Source: CAVVSQ01 sp963848825 (lineage in GTDB: Bacteria > Planctomycetota > Planctomycetia > Gemmatales > Gemmataceae). From it: 64,000 nucleotides of DNA. Each line of letters starts with the position of its first letter. The first letter of the stretch is position 1. A program made the translations under genes and the position numbers. Of the stretch, positions 46,625 to 56,584 are shown piece after piece. The notes under the pieces were generated by a model that saw only the letters and a program-made list of their open reading frames with translations, was not told the DNA's origin and made no database searches. The DNA lies in assembly GCA_963848825.1 (NCBI GenBank), contig CAWKFA010000009.1, positions 868,001 through 932,000 of the forward strand, given 5' to 3'.

Positions 46625-47125
46625 ATGACTGCCAACGACCATGCCATCGCTGTTTATACGGGTGTGTTTGATCCGGTGCACCTGGGCCATCTCGATGTCA
46701 TTCGCCGCGGCCGGCGCCTCGTGGACAAACTCGTGGTCGGCGTCGGCGACAATCCAGAAAAGACCCCCTTTTTCTCCAGCGAGGAAAGGGTTCACTTGCT
46801 AAAGCAAGTGAGCAAAACGCTGGCCAACGTGGAAATCGTGCCCTTTTCCGGGCTAGCAGTCCGCTTCGTCAAGACGGTCGGCGCCCGCATCATGCTGCGC
46901 GGCATTCGGACCACCAGCGACATGGAATACGAGTTCACCATGTCGCTCACCAACCAGGCGCTCGATCCTGAAATCGAGACGGTCTTTCTCATGGCAACCG
47001 AAACCTACGCCCATCTGAGCGGTTCGCTGCTCCGGCAAATCGCCACTTTTGGCGGCGAGCTTGATAAATTCGTGCCGCCCGAAGTCAAGGAGGCCCTCCT
47101 GCAGCGCGCGGGAGCGTGCAAGTGA
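46625..47125 (+). CDS. coaD: Phosphopantetheine adenylyltransferase
   Basis: Fourth step of coenzyme A synthesis. 166 residues, intact. VYTGVFDPVHLGHLDVIRRG holds the nucleotide-binding HLGH motif. GIRTTSDMEYEFTMSLTNQAL and FLMATETYAHLSGSLLRQI correspond to the GLR.SDFEYE and SSSLVR blocks of the family. GGAGAG lies about 7 nt before the ATG. The gene stands alone between convergent and divergent neighbours. Confidence 0.96.
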   Translation: MTANDHAIAVYTGVFDPVHLGHLDVIRRGRRLVDKLVVGVGDNPEKTPFFSSEERVHLLKQVSKTLANVEIVPFSGLAVRFVKTVGARIMLRGIRTTSDMEYEFTMSLTNQALDPEIETVFLMATETYAHLSGSLLRQIATFGGELDKFVPPEVKEALLQRAGACK

Positions 47126-47150
47126 CTCGACCTCAATACGCCGGTGAGGC

Positions 47151-48927
47151 TCATTGCTTGCGCAACGCGCAGCCCACCAAAAACCAACCGTCCGTCTGAT
47201 TGAACATGTAAAATCCGGCGGGGCCAAGATACGGACGAAAGCTCGCCTGGGCAGGGAAGCCGGCACCGTTGATTTGCCGGATATTGTCTCCAAAAAGATC
47301 GAGGAGCAGCCGGGCATAGAGCAGATTCGACTTGTCGAGTTGATTGGTGCGCACGAGATCATAGGCCACTTCCATGTCCTCATAGGGCGCGCGAACGAGC
47401 GGACGCAATCCTTGCCCGCACCGAGGTTCGTCAACTCCTTGCTCAGGCGTCCGTAATCGGCCTGCGTCGCCAGGCCCTGATACGAACCAGTAACCACCTT
47501 TTCCAGCAGCTTGTAATCGTTGGCCAGGAAGAACTGGCCCCGCGCGACGGCCATCGCGCTATTGGGTGCCTTGGGTTTGGCAGGCGCCGGCTTGGCGCCC
47601 TTCTTTTTCTTCTTTTCCTTGGTGATCATCTCCCAAATCACGATCTTGCCGGCAACTTCATGGCGCTTGACCTCATCGTCATTTTCCATCATCCGCCGAA
47701 TGGCGTCGGCCAGGCCCTTCTCGTCCTTGGTGGCGACAGCGAGCACCGAGCGCACGCTATTGACGCCGATGGGTTGCGCGTTTTCGGTGAACATGGTGAC
47801 GCGGGTGCCCAGCCGGCCGATGATGTCCTTGGCGACATCCAGACGCGGCCCGTTCGGATCATCGCGCAGCCCCTTGAGGACATCATCGAAGGTACCGGGA
47901 GTATTGTCGCCCCAGACCGCGTCAAAAAAGGAACCAAAGGAACGAAAGGCCGCGCCCAGGTCCAGGTAGGCGGTATCGAACCTCGACAGGTCGGCAGGCA
48001 CCCAGGGCTGCGGCTTGAAGTCGTCGCCAGGGAGCGTTTTGAGCATCGCCATGGACTTTTGGTAAGGCCCGGGAGCGTAAAGCGCCGTGTAATGGAGAAA
48101 ATCGTAATCCCCCTGGCCGAGCGACACGAAGCCGCCCATGCCCTGAAAAGCGTTGAACCCTTCCGTTTGCAGGACTTTGACCAGGTCCAGACCGCGACGG
48201 GGAACGACCCGGCCGGAAACGCGGATCGCCTCGGCCAGACCTAGCGGTTCGGTGAACCAAAAGAGCTCGCCGGGCACCTTGGCCCTGGCGCGGTGCGCGC
48301 CAGCACTTCTTGATAGCCCTTTTTTTGGTCCAGGCGGTCGGGCGAAGTTCCCTGCCAGCGCTGCAGAACCTCGGCCATGGCTTTTTCATTGTCGGAAACG
48401 ACCAGCAGGCTATCCTTCGTGAAACTAAGGATCCTTTTGTCGCGATCGCGCTTGTCGGTTGCCAGTCGCGTGAAGGTGGTGATCATTTGGCCGGCGACGT
48501 TCTTGGTCGCCATCTTGAAGCCGTGCTTTTGTAGCGACACACCGGCCTTGGCCAGTAGCTTTTGCAGGGCGGCTTTTTCATCCCCCGTAAATAGCGTGAA
48601 CACCTGGGCAACCTGGTCCGGCGCCGGCTGAAACACAGAAAAGCTCAATTCCCCCTTCGAAACGGCCAGCAGGTCCGACCACTGGATACCGAGCTTGGCG
48701 AGTGTCGATTCCTTGAAAATGTCGTCAAAGAAGGGTTTCAGCTTGGGATCGTCGAACATCTCGGCGACTTTGGTTTTTCTCCAGGACTTTTCCAGCTTGT
48801 TGAAATCGGCGACGGTGATGTGCAGCTTGGTAATGCCGGGCACCAGGGCGGCGGCTGGCGGAGCGCCATGTAAGGGGGACTGCAGGACGATCAGCGACGC
48901 GAAAATCAGTAGGATGGGGCGAAACAA
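47151..48927 (-). CDS. Secreted hypothetical protein, DUF3352-like
   Basis: About 591 residues. Signal peptide MFRPILLIFASLIVLQSPLHGAP. The body alternates strands and helices like the DUF3352-type planctomycete exported family (LHITVADFNKLEKSWRKTKVAEMF, QWSDLLAVSKGELSFSV, DFLHYTALYAPGPYQKS, LPGDDFKPQPWVPADLSRFD). A Lys-rich spacer (KEKKKKKGAKPAPAKPKAP) lies about two thirds along. The frame breaks near 48290 (GGCGCGGTGCGCGCC) and near 47410 (GCGCGCCC). The C-terminal part ends in FYMFNQTDGWFLVGCALRKQ. Function unknown; the divergence of its parts argues for one protein. Confidence 0.72.
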
Positions 48928-49041
48928 GCGATCCTCCCGCGGTAAAAAACATCGTCTGGCCCTGTAACGGGCACAGGGCCACTAGCAGCTATTAGCGTGC
49001 CGTGTCAATCGTATCGAGTTCGACCCTTTTTCGCTACCAGA

Positions 49042-49615
49042 TCAAAGCGCGTGAGCGCCAGCGGAATCCTTGGCGACCGCTTCGGCGTTGCTTTCCAGGC
49101 CGCGGGCCTCGCGGATGCGGTCCACTTCCACGAGCACGGCCTGCAAGATAATAATGTTGGCCGCCAGATTGCGGTATTCAATGCGGAATGCCCAGAGGTT
49201 GATGAGCAACGTCAACACGGCGCCGGCGGCGTGGGCATACCAGGGCCAGGATTGAAAGAGCGTTCCCGCGCCGGCGGCCGAGGTAAAAATTGCAATCAGC
49301 ATCGAGAACAGCGCCGGTGGAAAGGTCTGCGCGTTTGAGTTCCCGCGTGGACTTGTAAAGCGGGTCGTCGGGCAGTTGATAGGCGATGCTAACTTCCTTG
49401 ACCCAGCGGCCGGTGCCCAGGAAATAGGTGAAGATAATGCAGTGAACAAGCAAGATGCCGATACTGGTCCACAAACCCAGGTGGAAGTGGATCAAGAAAA
49501 TGTCCTGTCGGAAGTCGTCGTCACGCGGTAGGAAAAATGACCACAATCCGAAGCCAATCGTCGTTACCATGGCGAAGATAAGCAAGGCAGCGAGGGTACT
49601 GAACGTGCGGGTCAT
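49042..49615 (-). CDS. Small multi-pass membrane protein
   Basis: About 190 residues with four predicted membrane helices: residues about 8-28 (LAALLIFAMVTTIGFGLWSFF), 40-65 (FHLGLWTSIGILLVHCIIFTYFL), then after the break LFSMLIAIFTSAAGA and YAHAAGAVLTLLINLWAF. The frame breaks near 49330 in TCTGCGCG; QTFPPALFSMLIAIF continues. His residues sit in helix 2 (HFHLG, VHCII), perhaps binding heme or metal, which is only a guess. The C-terminal tail is helical (IILQAVLVEVDRIREARG). Function unknown. Confidence 0.65.
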
Positions 49616-49892
49616 GAACGAAGGGCCCTAAAGTCCTGCGAAATATCGGTGCGCTACTATTTATATTACGCGGACTGGGGAGAACAAACATGTTGTAACC
49701 CCTTTGTGGCGGCCAACGGAAAATTGATTGCATCCATGCAGCGCGGAAATTTTTCTTTCCCCTGGACCGGGCGCTATAATAGATCGCGAGGCGGGGCTTC
49801 GGGCCCATACCAGGCTGGGCCAAGACGACATGACGGACCTCAAGGCAACAACCTCCCCCGCCGCGGTTGGTCTTGCGTAGTGACGTGGAACG

Positions 49893-50267
49893 TTGGCCGC
49901 TACCTTCGCCGTATTGACGGCTCGATTTCAGTTCGACCTTGAATGGATACTTCTGGTCACCGGGCTCGCTGGCCTGATCCTTCTTGGTACCCTGGTCATC
50001 GTGCGGTTCAAACGCTGGCACGCGGAGCACGCGGCGGCGCCTACCCGGCTCGATGATTATCGCGCCCTCATGGAGCGGGGCCTGATCGAGCCAAGCGAGT
50101 TCGAACGCATCGCCAACCTGCTGGAACAGGAGGTTGCCAACGACCTGCCGATGTCCCCAGAGGCGCCAACTGGCCCGCCAACCGAGAGTTTTCCCCCACC
50201 GTCCGGTCAAAGTCCCGCGGAAGCGCATAATGACCCAAAAGGCCTACAGGACCCGCCAGGCGCTTAA
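49893..50267 (+). CDS. Single-pass membrane protein with a SHOCT-like segment
   Basis: 124 residues. It begins with a TTG start (weak), then a membrane helix (WILLVTGLAGLILLGTLVIV) and a cytoplasmic segment LDDYRALMERGLIEPSEFERIANLL that resembles a SHOCT/short C-terminal domain. The tail is Pro-rich and disordered (SPEAPTGPPTESFPPPSGQ). The start is uncertain because no clear ribosome-binding site precedes 49893. It ends 70 bp before clpX. Confidence 0.55.
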   Translation: MAATFAVLTARFQFDLEWILLVTGLAGLILLGTLVIVRFKRWHAEHAAAPTRLDDYRALMERGLIEPSEFERIANLLEQEVANDLPMSPEAPTGPPTESFPPPSGQSPAEAHNDPKGLQDPPGA

Positions 50268-50272
50268 ATAAC

Positions 50273-50301
50273 TTGCGTGACTTCCCGGAAAAAAGTAGAA
50301 T
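50273..50301 (+). promoter_or_regulatory. Sigma70-like promoter of clpX
   Basis: TTGCGT (50273-50278) and TAGAAT (50296-50301) are separated by exactly 17 nt and lie just before the clpX ATG at 50338. AAGGAG precedes the start codon. Confidence 0.6.
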
Positions 50302-50337
50302 CTCAAACAGGACTTAGGGTAAGTTCAAGGAGAATGA

Positions 50338-51633
50338 ATGGCGACGAAAGATTCGGGCACGACTGGACGCAAACCTACGGGAACCACCGGGCGTAATCGA
50401 AACGCCTTCTGCTCCTTCTGCCGTAAGAGCTATCGCGACGTCGGCCCACTCGTCGAGGGGCCTGGCGATGTTTATATTTGCGGCGAATGCATCGAGCTCT
50501 GCCAGTCGATCATCGATCAGGAAAAACGTCGGCGCGGCACCTCCAAGACCGCGGTGACCAATATTCCTTCACCGCGTTCCCTCAAGGAAAAGCTCGACCA
50601 ATACGTGATCGGCCAGACCCGGGCCAAAAAAGTCCTGTCGGTCGCCGTCCATAACCACTACAAGCGCCTGAGCTTGGGTGAAGACGGGCAAAACGATGTC
50701 GAGGTTGATAAGAGCAATATCCTGCTCATCGGGCCGACCGGCAGCGGCAAGACCCTCCTGGCCCGTACGCTCGCCAAGATTCTTGATGTCCCCTTCGCCA
50801 TTGGTGACGCAACAACCCTCACAGAAGCTGGTTATGTCGGCGAGGACGTCGAAAACCTGCTTCTCAAGCTCTTGCACGCTGCCGATTTCGACATCGAAGC
50901 CGCTCAGCGCGGCATCGTCTACATCGACGAAGTCGACAAGATCGCCAAAACCAGTCAAAATGTCTCCATCACGCGCGACGTTTCCGGTGAAGGCGTGCAG
51001 CAAGCGCTGTTGAAAATGCTCGAAGGCACTGTCAGTAATGTGCCGCCGCAAGGTGGCCGTAAGCACCCCGAGCAGCAATACATTCAGGTCGATACGACGA
51101 ACATTCTGTTCATCTGCGGCGGCACGTTCGTCGGCCTCGATAACATCATCGCTCGCCGCGTGGGCCGTAAAACGATCGGCTTCGGCGCCAATGCCGAACA
51201 AAAAGAACATCACCTCGGCGAATTGCTGAGCCGGGTGACGAGCGACGACCTTCTCGGATTCGGCATGATTCCAGAGTTCATCGGCCGTCTGCCGGTTTTG
51301 GCCCCACTCGAACCGCTGGATGAGGAAGCCCTGGTCCGCATTCTCACCGAGCCCCGTAATGCCCTGGTCCGCCAATACCGCAAGCTGTTCGAGATGGAAG
51401 GCGCGGAACTGGACTTTACGCCCAGTGCCCTGCAGCTAATCGCCAAGATGGCCCGCGAACGAGACACGGGCGCCCGCGGCCTGCGCAGCATCGTCGAGGA
51501 GGTCATGACCGACATCATGTTCGATCTGCCCGAGCTCGAAAACAAAGACAAGTTCACGATCACCGAAAAAATCATCCGCCGCGAAGAGCCGGTGCTGACC
51601 AGCCAGCCTGCCGCCGACAAAAAGAGCGCCTGA
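50338..51633 (+). CDS. clpX: ATP-dependent Clp protease ATP-binding subunit ClpX
   Basis: AAA+ unfoldase feeding ClpP. 431 residues, intact. The N-terminal zinc finger has Cys25, Cys28, Cys48 and Cys51 (CSFC and CGEC); Walker A is GPTGSGKT (residues 132-139); Walker B is YIDEVDK; GYVGEDVE is a pore loop; sensor 2 is in RDTGARGLRSIVEE. clpP is not adjacent in this window. A promoter lies upstream and a strong terminator downstream, so it is probably a single-gene transcript. Confidence 0.98.
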   Translation: MATKDSGTTGRKPTGTTGRNRNAFCSFCRKSYRDVGPLVEGPGDVYICGECIELCQSIIDQEKRRRGTSKTAVTNIPSPRSLKEKLDQYVIGQTRAKKVLSVAVHNHYKRLSLGEDGQNDVEVDKSNILLIGPTGSGKTLLARTLAKILDVPFAIGDATTLTEAGYVGEDVENLLLKLLHAADFDIEAAQRGIVYIDEVDKIAKTSQNVSITRDVSGEGVQQALLKMLEGTVSNVPPQGGRKHPEQQYIQVDTTNILFICGGTFVGLDNIIARRVGRKTIGFGANAEQKEHHLGELLSRVTSDDLLGFGMIPEFIGRLPVLAPLEPLDEEALVRILTEPRNALVRQYRKLFEMEGAELDFTPSALQLIAKMARERDTGARGLRSIVEEVMTDIMFDLPELENKDKFTITEKIIRREEPVLTSQPAADKKSA

Positions 51634-51671
51634 GACTGAGCGCTGCACGCTCAGAAGGATCATTATTCCGT

Positions 51672-51715
51672 GGGCCCGTCGGGAAAACCTCCCGACGGGC
51701 CCTCTTTTCTTTTCC
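51672..51715 (+). terminator. Rho-independent terminator of clpX
   Basis: 12-bp perfect stem GGGCCCGTCGGG (51672-51683) with CCCGACGGGCCC (51691-51702), 7-nt loop, followed by TCTTTTCTTTT. Strong and correctly placed about 40 nt after the clpX stop. Confidence 0.9.
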
Positions 51716-51836
51716 TTTGGGAGCCATCCTGCGCTCGTGGCATTGTTTTATCCAGCCCACAGGGCCAGCATGGCACGTCGTTTCACTGCGTTGCGCCCCC
51801 GCTCGGAACGCTGCAACGACACCGTGGTTCAGCCAG

Positions 51837-52715
51837 TTACGACCTCCGGGAAGCCCTGTAATACTTACTGCGATTACCAACTATGAATTTCAGGTGTCGC
51901 AACAGTTTCTCCTCCATCGCGGGCCCAAAACCTCGACTTGCATGAAAAACAGCCGCCAGCCGCGAGTCTTTTTTCATCGTTGGAATGTCACCAGCCAGCA
52001 CCAGCCCCCTATTACTGTCCTCATCGACCCAGTTCTCAATGGCAATTCGGGCCCTGCGAAAGACCTCGAAAAGGGACTCATTGGTCACGCCGGGCTCGCC
52101 GGCACGGGCAGTCTTTTGCCATTTGCGAAATATGTCTTGATCGATGATTCTGCCGGTACTGGCATCAAAGCCCGTTTCTTGAGTCGATGGACGGGCCACA
52201 TCTTCCACCGGTGTCGTTTTGGCTGGTAAAACGGCGGTGACCGCCTGGGGAGGGGACAACTCAGGAACGCTGGGGAGGATGGCAGGAGCCTTGGAAGGAG
52301 GAGCGGGCGTCGCCGGCTCCAGAGCAAAGCCAGAGAGCCAATCAGGAACGCCTGTCTTGATTACACTTGGGCCCGGCGCGGCCTCATCCGCGCGTGGCCC
52401 GTCGAGCGCGAGCCAAAGACGCAAATCTTCTAGCCAGGCAGGGGCCTCATTACTCGCCACGGGAGCTGGCACGGCAGCCTGCCCCTCATCAGCGCCCATG
52501 TCCTCCAACCACTCAGGAATGAGAGCAACCACCGGTGACAGGTTGGAGAAATCCAGGGCCGCTTGCGCGGGCAAAGGGTCCCTGGCCTCACGACCTCCCT
52601 GCCACAGTAAATCATTCTCCAAAAGCAATCGTCGCGCTGCCTGTTCCTTGAGCTGCTGACCCGAAAAAGGGCCATGCGTGATGCCGTCGTGGGAATAGTA
52701 CCATTGGCTGTCCAT
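51837..52715 (-). CDS. GYF_2-domain protein of the vWA-PP2C-kinase module
   Basis: 292 residues. The N-terminal 45 residues match the GYF_2 domain (WYYSHDGITHGPFSGQQLKE), which binds Pro-rich peptides. It is followed by a Pro/Ala-rich, partly repeated middle (PEWLEDMG, PAWLEDLR, PDWLSGFA) and a helical C-terminus (IFRKWQKTARAGE, LFEVFRRARIAIENWVDED). It is the last gene in a same-strand run after vWA, PP2C and kinase genes (60-bp gap). The kinase-like neighbour has a Pro-rich linker, which is a possible ligand of the GYF domain. Function is unproven. Confidence 0.8.
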   Translation of the reverse strand: MDSQWYYSHDGITHGPFSGQQLKEQAARRLLLENDLLWQGGREARDPLPAQAALDFSNLSPVVALIPEWLEDMGADEGQAAVPAPVASNEAPAWLEDLRLWLALDGPRADEAAPGPSVIKTGVPDWLSGFALEPATPAPPSKAPAILPSVPELSPPQAVTAVLPAKTTPVEDVARPSTQETGFDASTGRIIDQDIFRKWQKTARAGEPGVTNESLFEVFRRARIAIENWVDEDSNRGLVLAGDIPTMKKDSRLAAVFHASRGFGPAMEEKLLRHLKFIVGNRSKYYRASRRS

Positions 52716-52775
52716 CTAGAGACTCGCGGTTAGCTTCTGTTAAATGTCCAAAATTGAGATCCCGGTACGGGGCCC

Positions 52776-54970
52776 TTACTTGATGTCAGCACCAGACTTC
52801 TCCGGTGCGGCCGGCGCCGCGAAAAAATCCCTCGCCCAGGCGTCATCCATTTTGCCGGCGAGAGTCAATTCTTCACCGAAACGTAAGCCCTCGTCTCCGC
52901 CCACGAAAGTTATAAATCCGGCCTGGGCATCCTGGGTGGTAATTTTCAAATGCTGACTTGCAAAGCTGAGGTTCACCGATGTTGGTAGGATTTTGAGACT
53001 AATGTCCTTGAACCCTTCACGGTCAAAAAAAGGCAGACGCGCTTGCTCATTTTTTTTCCGGAATGCCAGGGTAACCGAAGTCGCATTCATTGCCTCCAGG
53101 CCAACATGAATGCCACCGGTGGTGTGAAGCAGGTAGCCGCCCCTGGCTTCAACGTAAACTTTGCCCTTGAGTGAGAATTCCGTGAACTTCACGATATGAC
53201 GGGCCTGCATTTTGGGTTTGAGATGCATATAGCCGATCAGAAGTACAACCTCCGCCTTTGCGGTATCAAAATCGTCCAGTTGTTCAGGAGATTTGAAGTC
53301 GTAGACCAGGGTCAATGTGGATGTCTTAATATCGTAGCTCGCCCTGCCCTTGAATTTTTTCGCCAACACATCAGCTGCGAATGGAGCGGAAGGGCGAATT
53401 GGCTCGGTCGCCTTATCTTCATTTTTTTCGGCGTCAGGAACTACTGGCTCCGTGCTCTTCGGCACGGGTACGGGTCTATTCTTGGATTGAGCGGTATTGT
53501 CAATGACGGCGGGAAGCGGGCGCCGTGCGTTGGCGTCGTTGCCTTTTGCCCTGGGAGCCACGCGCTCAGCCTGTTTGGGGGCCTCCTCAAGGTTCTCCTC
53601 AACCTGATCTGGCTCGGCCCGTTCCGGCTCTTGCTGACTTGACGGAGGTTTAGAAATCTCAGCGGGCCTTTCTGGCTGACTGCTTTCTCGCGTTGGCAAT
53701 GGTGGTAATGCGGCTTCGATGCCGGGCGGATCATTTTCCTTGGTTTCGTGCGCAACGAGGACAATGAGCTCTTGGCCAGTTTTTTCTTGCGCAGTTTTCA
53801 AAATCTGTAACCCGGTCAACGCGCCTAGGCCACACAAGGCCGCGACACACAGCAATACCCTCCGGAACCCCCTCCGGGCAGGTTTTCGAATGATCAGGTC
53901 AGGCTGGCTGCCCTTATTCAAAAAGTTCCAATCCGTGCGTGCGGGATTTTGTGGCTGACGAGATGGTTCTGCCACCTTGATTAATGTTTGCGGCCGCATG
54001 GGTTGAGCCGCCTGAGGATGCCCGCCAGCCGCGCCGAGCGCGGACAATGGCCGCACGCGGCCTTCACTCCAGATGTCTTGTAGCGGAGGTACATTGGCCA
54101 AATCGCCTGTCAAGGCAATGGCCAGGTAGCCTGTCAAGTCGTGAGCGGTCTGGTCCTTGATCTTCCATAGTTCTTTTAGCAGCGCCGATGCTGTTGGCTT
54201 GCACAGGTCTGATTCCCGGAACAGAATATTGTCGCCGTTGTCATATCTGTCCCAGAGGGACTTGCCGCTAACCGCCAGGCAACGCAGGCGCAAGCGATTG
54301 CCAGGACGGGAAGCCGGTCGATATCGGCGCTATAGATGCCATGCTGGAGGCGCTGCGGATGCTGGTAAGCGGGGTGGCCCACCTCGCCGCACTGTATCGC
54401 CGCCAGGGCGGGCACCCACATGCCGTCGTAGTCAATCAACTTGACCGACAAGGAGCTGGTCTTGCTGCCGGGCACCAGAATCACATTGCCATGTTGCAGG
54501 TCGCCATGGGCGATGTTGGCACCTGACAGGCGCCTGGCCATCCGCACCCAGACCTGCGTCAGGGCATCAAGCAAGGCTGGCTTGTCGGCGTTGGCACGGA
54601 CAAATTCGTTCAAGAGCAGGCCTTCGACCCATTGCATTTTCAAAACCGGGTAGCACTCGCCACGAATGCGCATGCCCTTGGCCAGGTAAGTGAAATCCAC
54701 CGTGAAGGGCAGGTTGGCCTGGAGGAGATGTTTACTGATCGCGCTGTAGCGTTCTTGCAAACCGGGGACCTGACGAGTGAAGCACTTGAGCGCCCACCGT
54801 TGACCGCTCGCGCCGACGAATTCATAGACATCGGCAAAATTCCCCGAACGCGGCATGGGTATGCCCAGGGTATTACAGACCGCCTGGCCCCCGCGCAGCT
54901 CCGGGTCGCCAAAGGCGAATTGCGGATTCTGCATCGCTTCGTTGTAATCTTGCGACTGAGGCCAGGCCAT
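52776..54970 (-). CDS. Kinase-like membrane protein of the vWA-PP2C-kinase-GYF module
   Basis: About 731 residues. Residues about 20-230 form a protein-kinase-like domain of the type found in TerY-P triads: WALKCFTRQV (Lys), catalytic loop IAHGDLQHGNVIL (H-x-D-x4-N) and LIDYDGMWVP (DFG equivalent), so active residues are preserved. The frame breaks near 54290 in GGCGCAAGCG; ADIDRLPVLAIACA then LRCLAVSGKSLWDRYDNGDN is continuous. Then comes a cytoplasmic Pro-rich part, a membrane helix (LLCVAALCGLGALTGLQIL), a long low-complexity linker and a C-terminal strand-rich region of about 180 residues. AGGAGG lies 8 nt before the ATG at 54970. Substrates unknown. Confidence 0.82.
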
Positions 54971-55016
54971 CGGGCGCACCTCCTGGTGCCGTGTAAGCCG
55001 CACGGTTTTTTCTATC

Positions 55017-55742
55017 TTATGAACGCAATGGATAGACGTCAGAATGAATCAGTATAAAGGTCACGTCATCATTCCGCAGTTGCTTGGCTTTGCGGTTTAT
55101 TTCGACCCAGTCTTCAAAAGCCTTCTGTGAATGCAGGGACAGAAGCTGCAACCAGGGCTGCTCCCTGCTTGCCATCTTTTGGAGAAACCACTGCGCCAGG
55201 GCGTCGGTCATCAACAACATCCGGTCTTGATCATGCCAGTTCCCGCGCCAGTGGAGGCGTTTGATTTTTTTTGCCGCCGGCCGTGAGCCGATAAGGTCCG
55301 GTTGATTGCCAAAGGCTCCGGCGTGGCGCACCGGAAAAGCTTGGCAGGAATTATTACCGCGCAGGTGAAAAAGGCAGCAATCGCCGATAGCGACAGCCCG
55401 CCAGCGCTGGCCTTTGAAGCGAAGCCCTAAAAACGTCGCTTCGGCACCTGCCAAAAATTTCTCTTCAGCGTACCAGGAAAAATCTCGTTCCTTAAAACGT
55501 TCGTGCCAAGTCTGGCGAGCTGCTGTCAACCAGCTGTTCCAGGGACCTGCCTGGGCGGTATAGCCTTTCACCAACAAGTCCGCCCAGGTGCCGGCAAAGG
55601 AACTTTCCGAAGCGCCGTCGGCGATGGCAAAGCGCTGTGCCAAAATATTCACGGCACAGGCGTCTTCGTATTCATCCTGGCCATGCCCCCTTTTGGGCAT
55701 GGAGAAAACACGCCAGACAAGGGATCGTGAAACGTTGGCCAT
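55017..55742 (-). CDS. PP2C-family protein phosphatase of the vWA-kinase module
   Basis: 241 residues, intact. PP2C motifs: GQDEYEDA, the metal ligands in AIADGASES, VAIGDCCLFHLR, MTDALAQWFL (TDG equivalent) and RNDDVTFILI at the C-terminus. It should dephosphorylate Ser/Thr. The start lies 3 nt after the vWA stop, and the kinase gene follows at 46 bp, so it is probably the phosphatase that opposes the kinase. Confidence 0.9.
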   Translation of the reverse strand: MANVSRSLVWRVFSMPKRGHGQDEYEDACAVNILAQRFAIADGASESSFAGTWADLLVKGYTAQAGPWNSWLTAARQTWHERFKERDFSWYAEEKFLAGAEATFLGLRFKGQRWRAVAIGDCCLFHLRGNNSCQAFPVRHAGAFGNQPDLIGSRPAAKKIKRLHWRGNWHDQDRMLLMTDALAQWFLQKMASREQPWLQLLSLHSQKAFEDWVEINRKAKQLRNDDVTFILIHSDVYPLRS

Positions 55743-55745
55743 ATT

Positions 55746-56584
55746 TTAGCGCATGGTTTGAGCGGCGCGGGTGCCGATATCGAGAAAGTGCAAAACGGAA
55801 ACCAGGTCGGCATTAAAGACAAAGCCGCGCCCCTGTCCGAGACGGCAAAGCCGTCATTTTGTGCCGCGATTCGTAGCTTGGGGGGCAAAACGCTCGACAT
55901 TCGGAACAAAAGACGGGCATTGTCATCGGCAAGCTGGTTTTCCTCGGAGGGGAACTCGATGGCCCGGACCGGCTTGGAGGATAGGTGGGCATTGAAAAGC
56001 AAGACGTTGCCATCGGTGGAGGCCAGGTTGCGTAGAGCCGACGAGGCGGGTTCGGGATCGCCGTCCGTGGATTTCCCGTCGCTGATATTAATGACCAGCG
56101 GAGGAAAACATTCGGGATATTGCTGGAGAAACCCTTCAATTGCCAGGCGTGCTTCCGCGAGCGCCTGACACATGGGCGTGCGGCCCGCCGCAAGCGCTTC
56201 GAACCAAATCGGAAATTTGAATTTCTGTTCAGCCAGTCCGCCGGCCCCATCGTCCACCTTGCGTGTCCTTTGCTCGATGCGCAGCGGATTGTTGGCGATG
56301 ACACTGAGCGGCAGCAGCGTTTTGCCCGCGAGCGAGCCACCGAGTGCCCAGGCAACCCGGCCGCCATAGCCAATCACGCCGACATGAAAATAATCGCGAA
56401 TGCCGTCGCTCTTGGCGCACTTGAGCACCAGGTTTTGCAGCAGCCGATTGATGCCGTCGGCGACCCCCTGGGCTTTGGATTTGTCTGGCTGGGCTCCAAA
56501 AGCCTCGATCATCGAACTTGACTGATCAATAAGGAAGATAAAGCAGGTAGGGTTCGTCCGGCTCAATTCGGCGCTATAAGGCAT
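55746..56584 (-). CDS. vWA-domain protein (TerY-like)
   Basis: About 279 residues. MIDAS motif Asp20-x-Ser22-x-Ser24 (FLIDQSSSM), the later Thr in AAGRTPMCQAL and Asp in VINISDGKSTDGDPEP complete the metal site. The frame breaks near 55830 at GGGGCGCGGC; the corrected C-terminus is GFVFNADLVSVLHFLDIGTRAAQTMR. Close to the vWA proteins of TerY-P triads. It is the first gene of a four-gene same-strand cluster followed by PP2C (3-nt gap), kinase and GYF protein. Confidence 0.88.
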
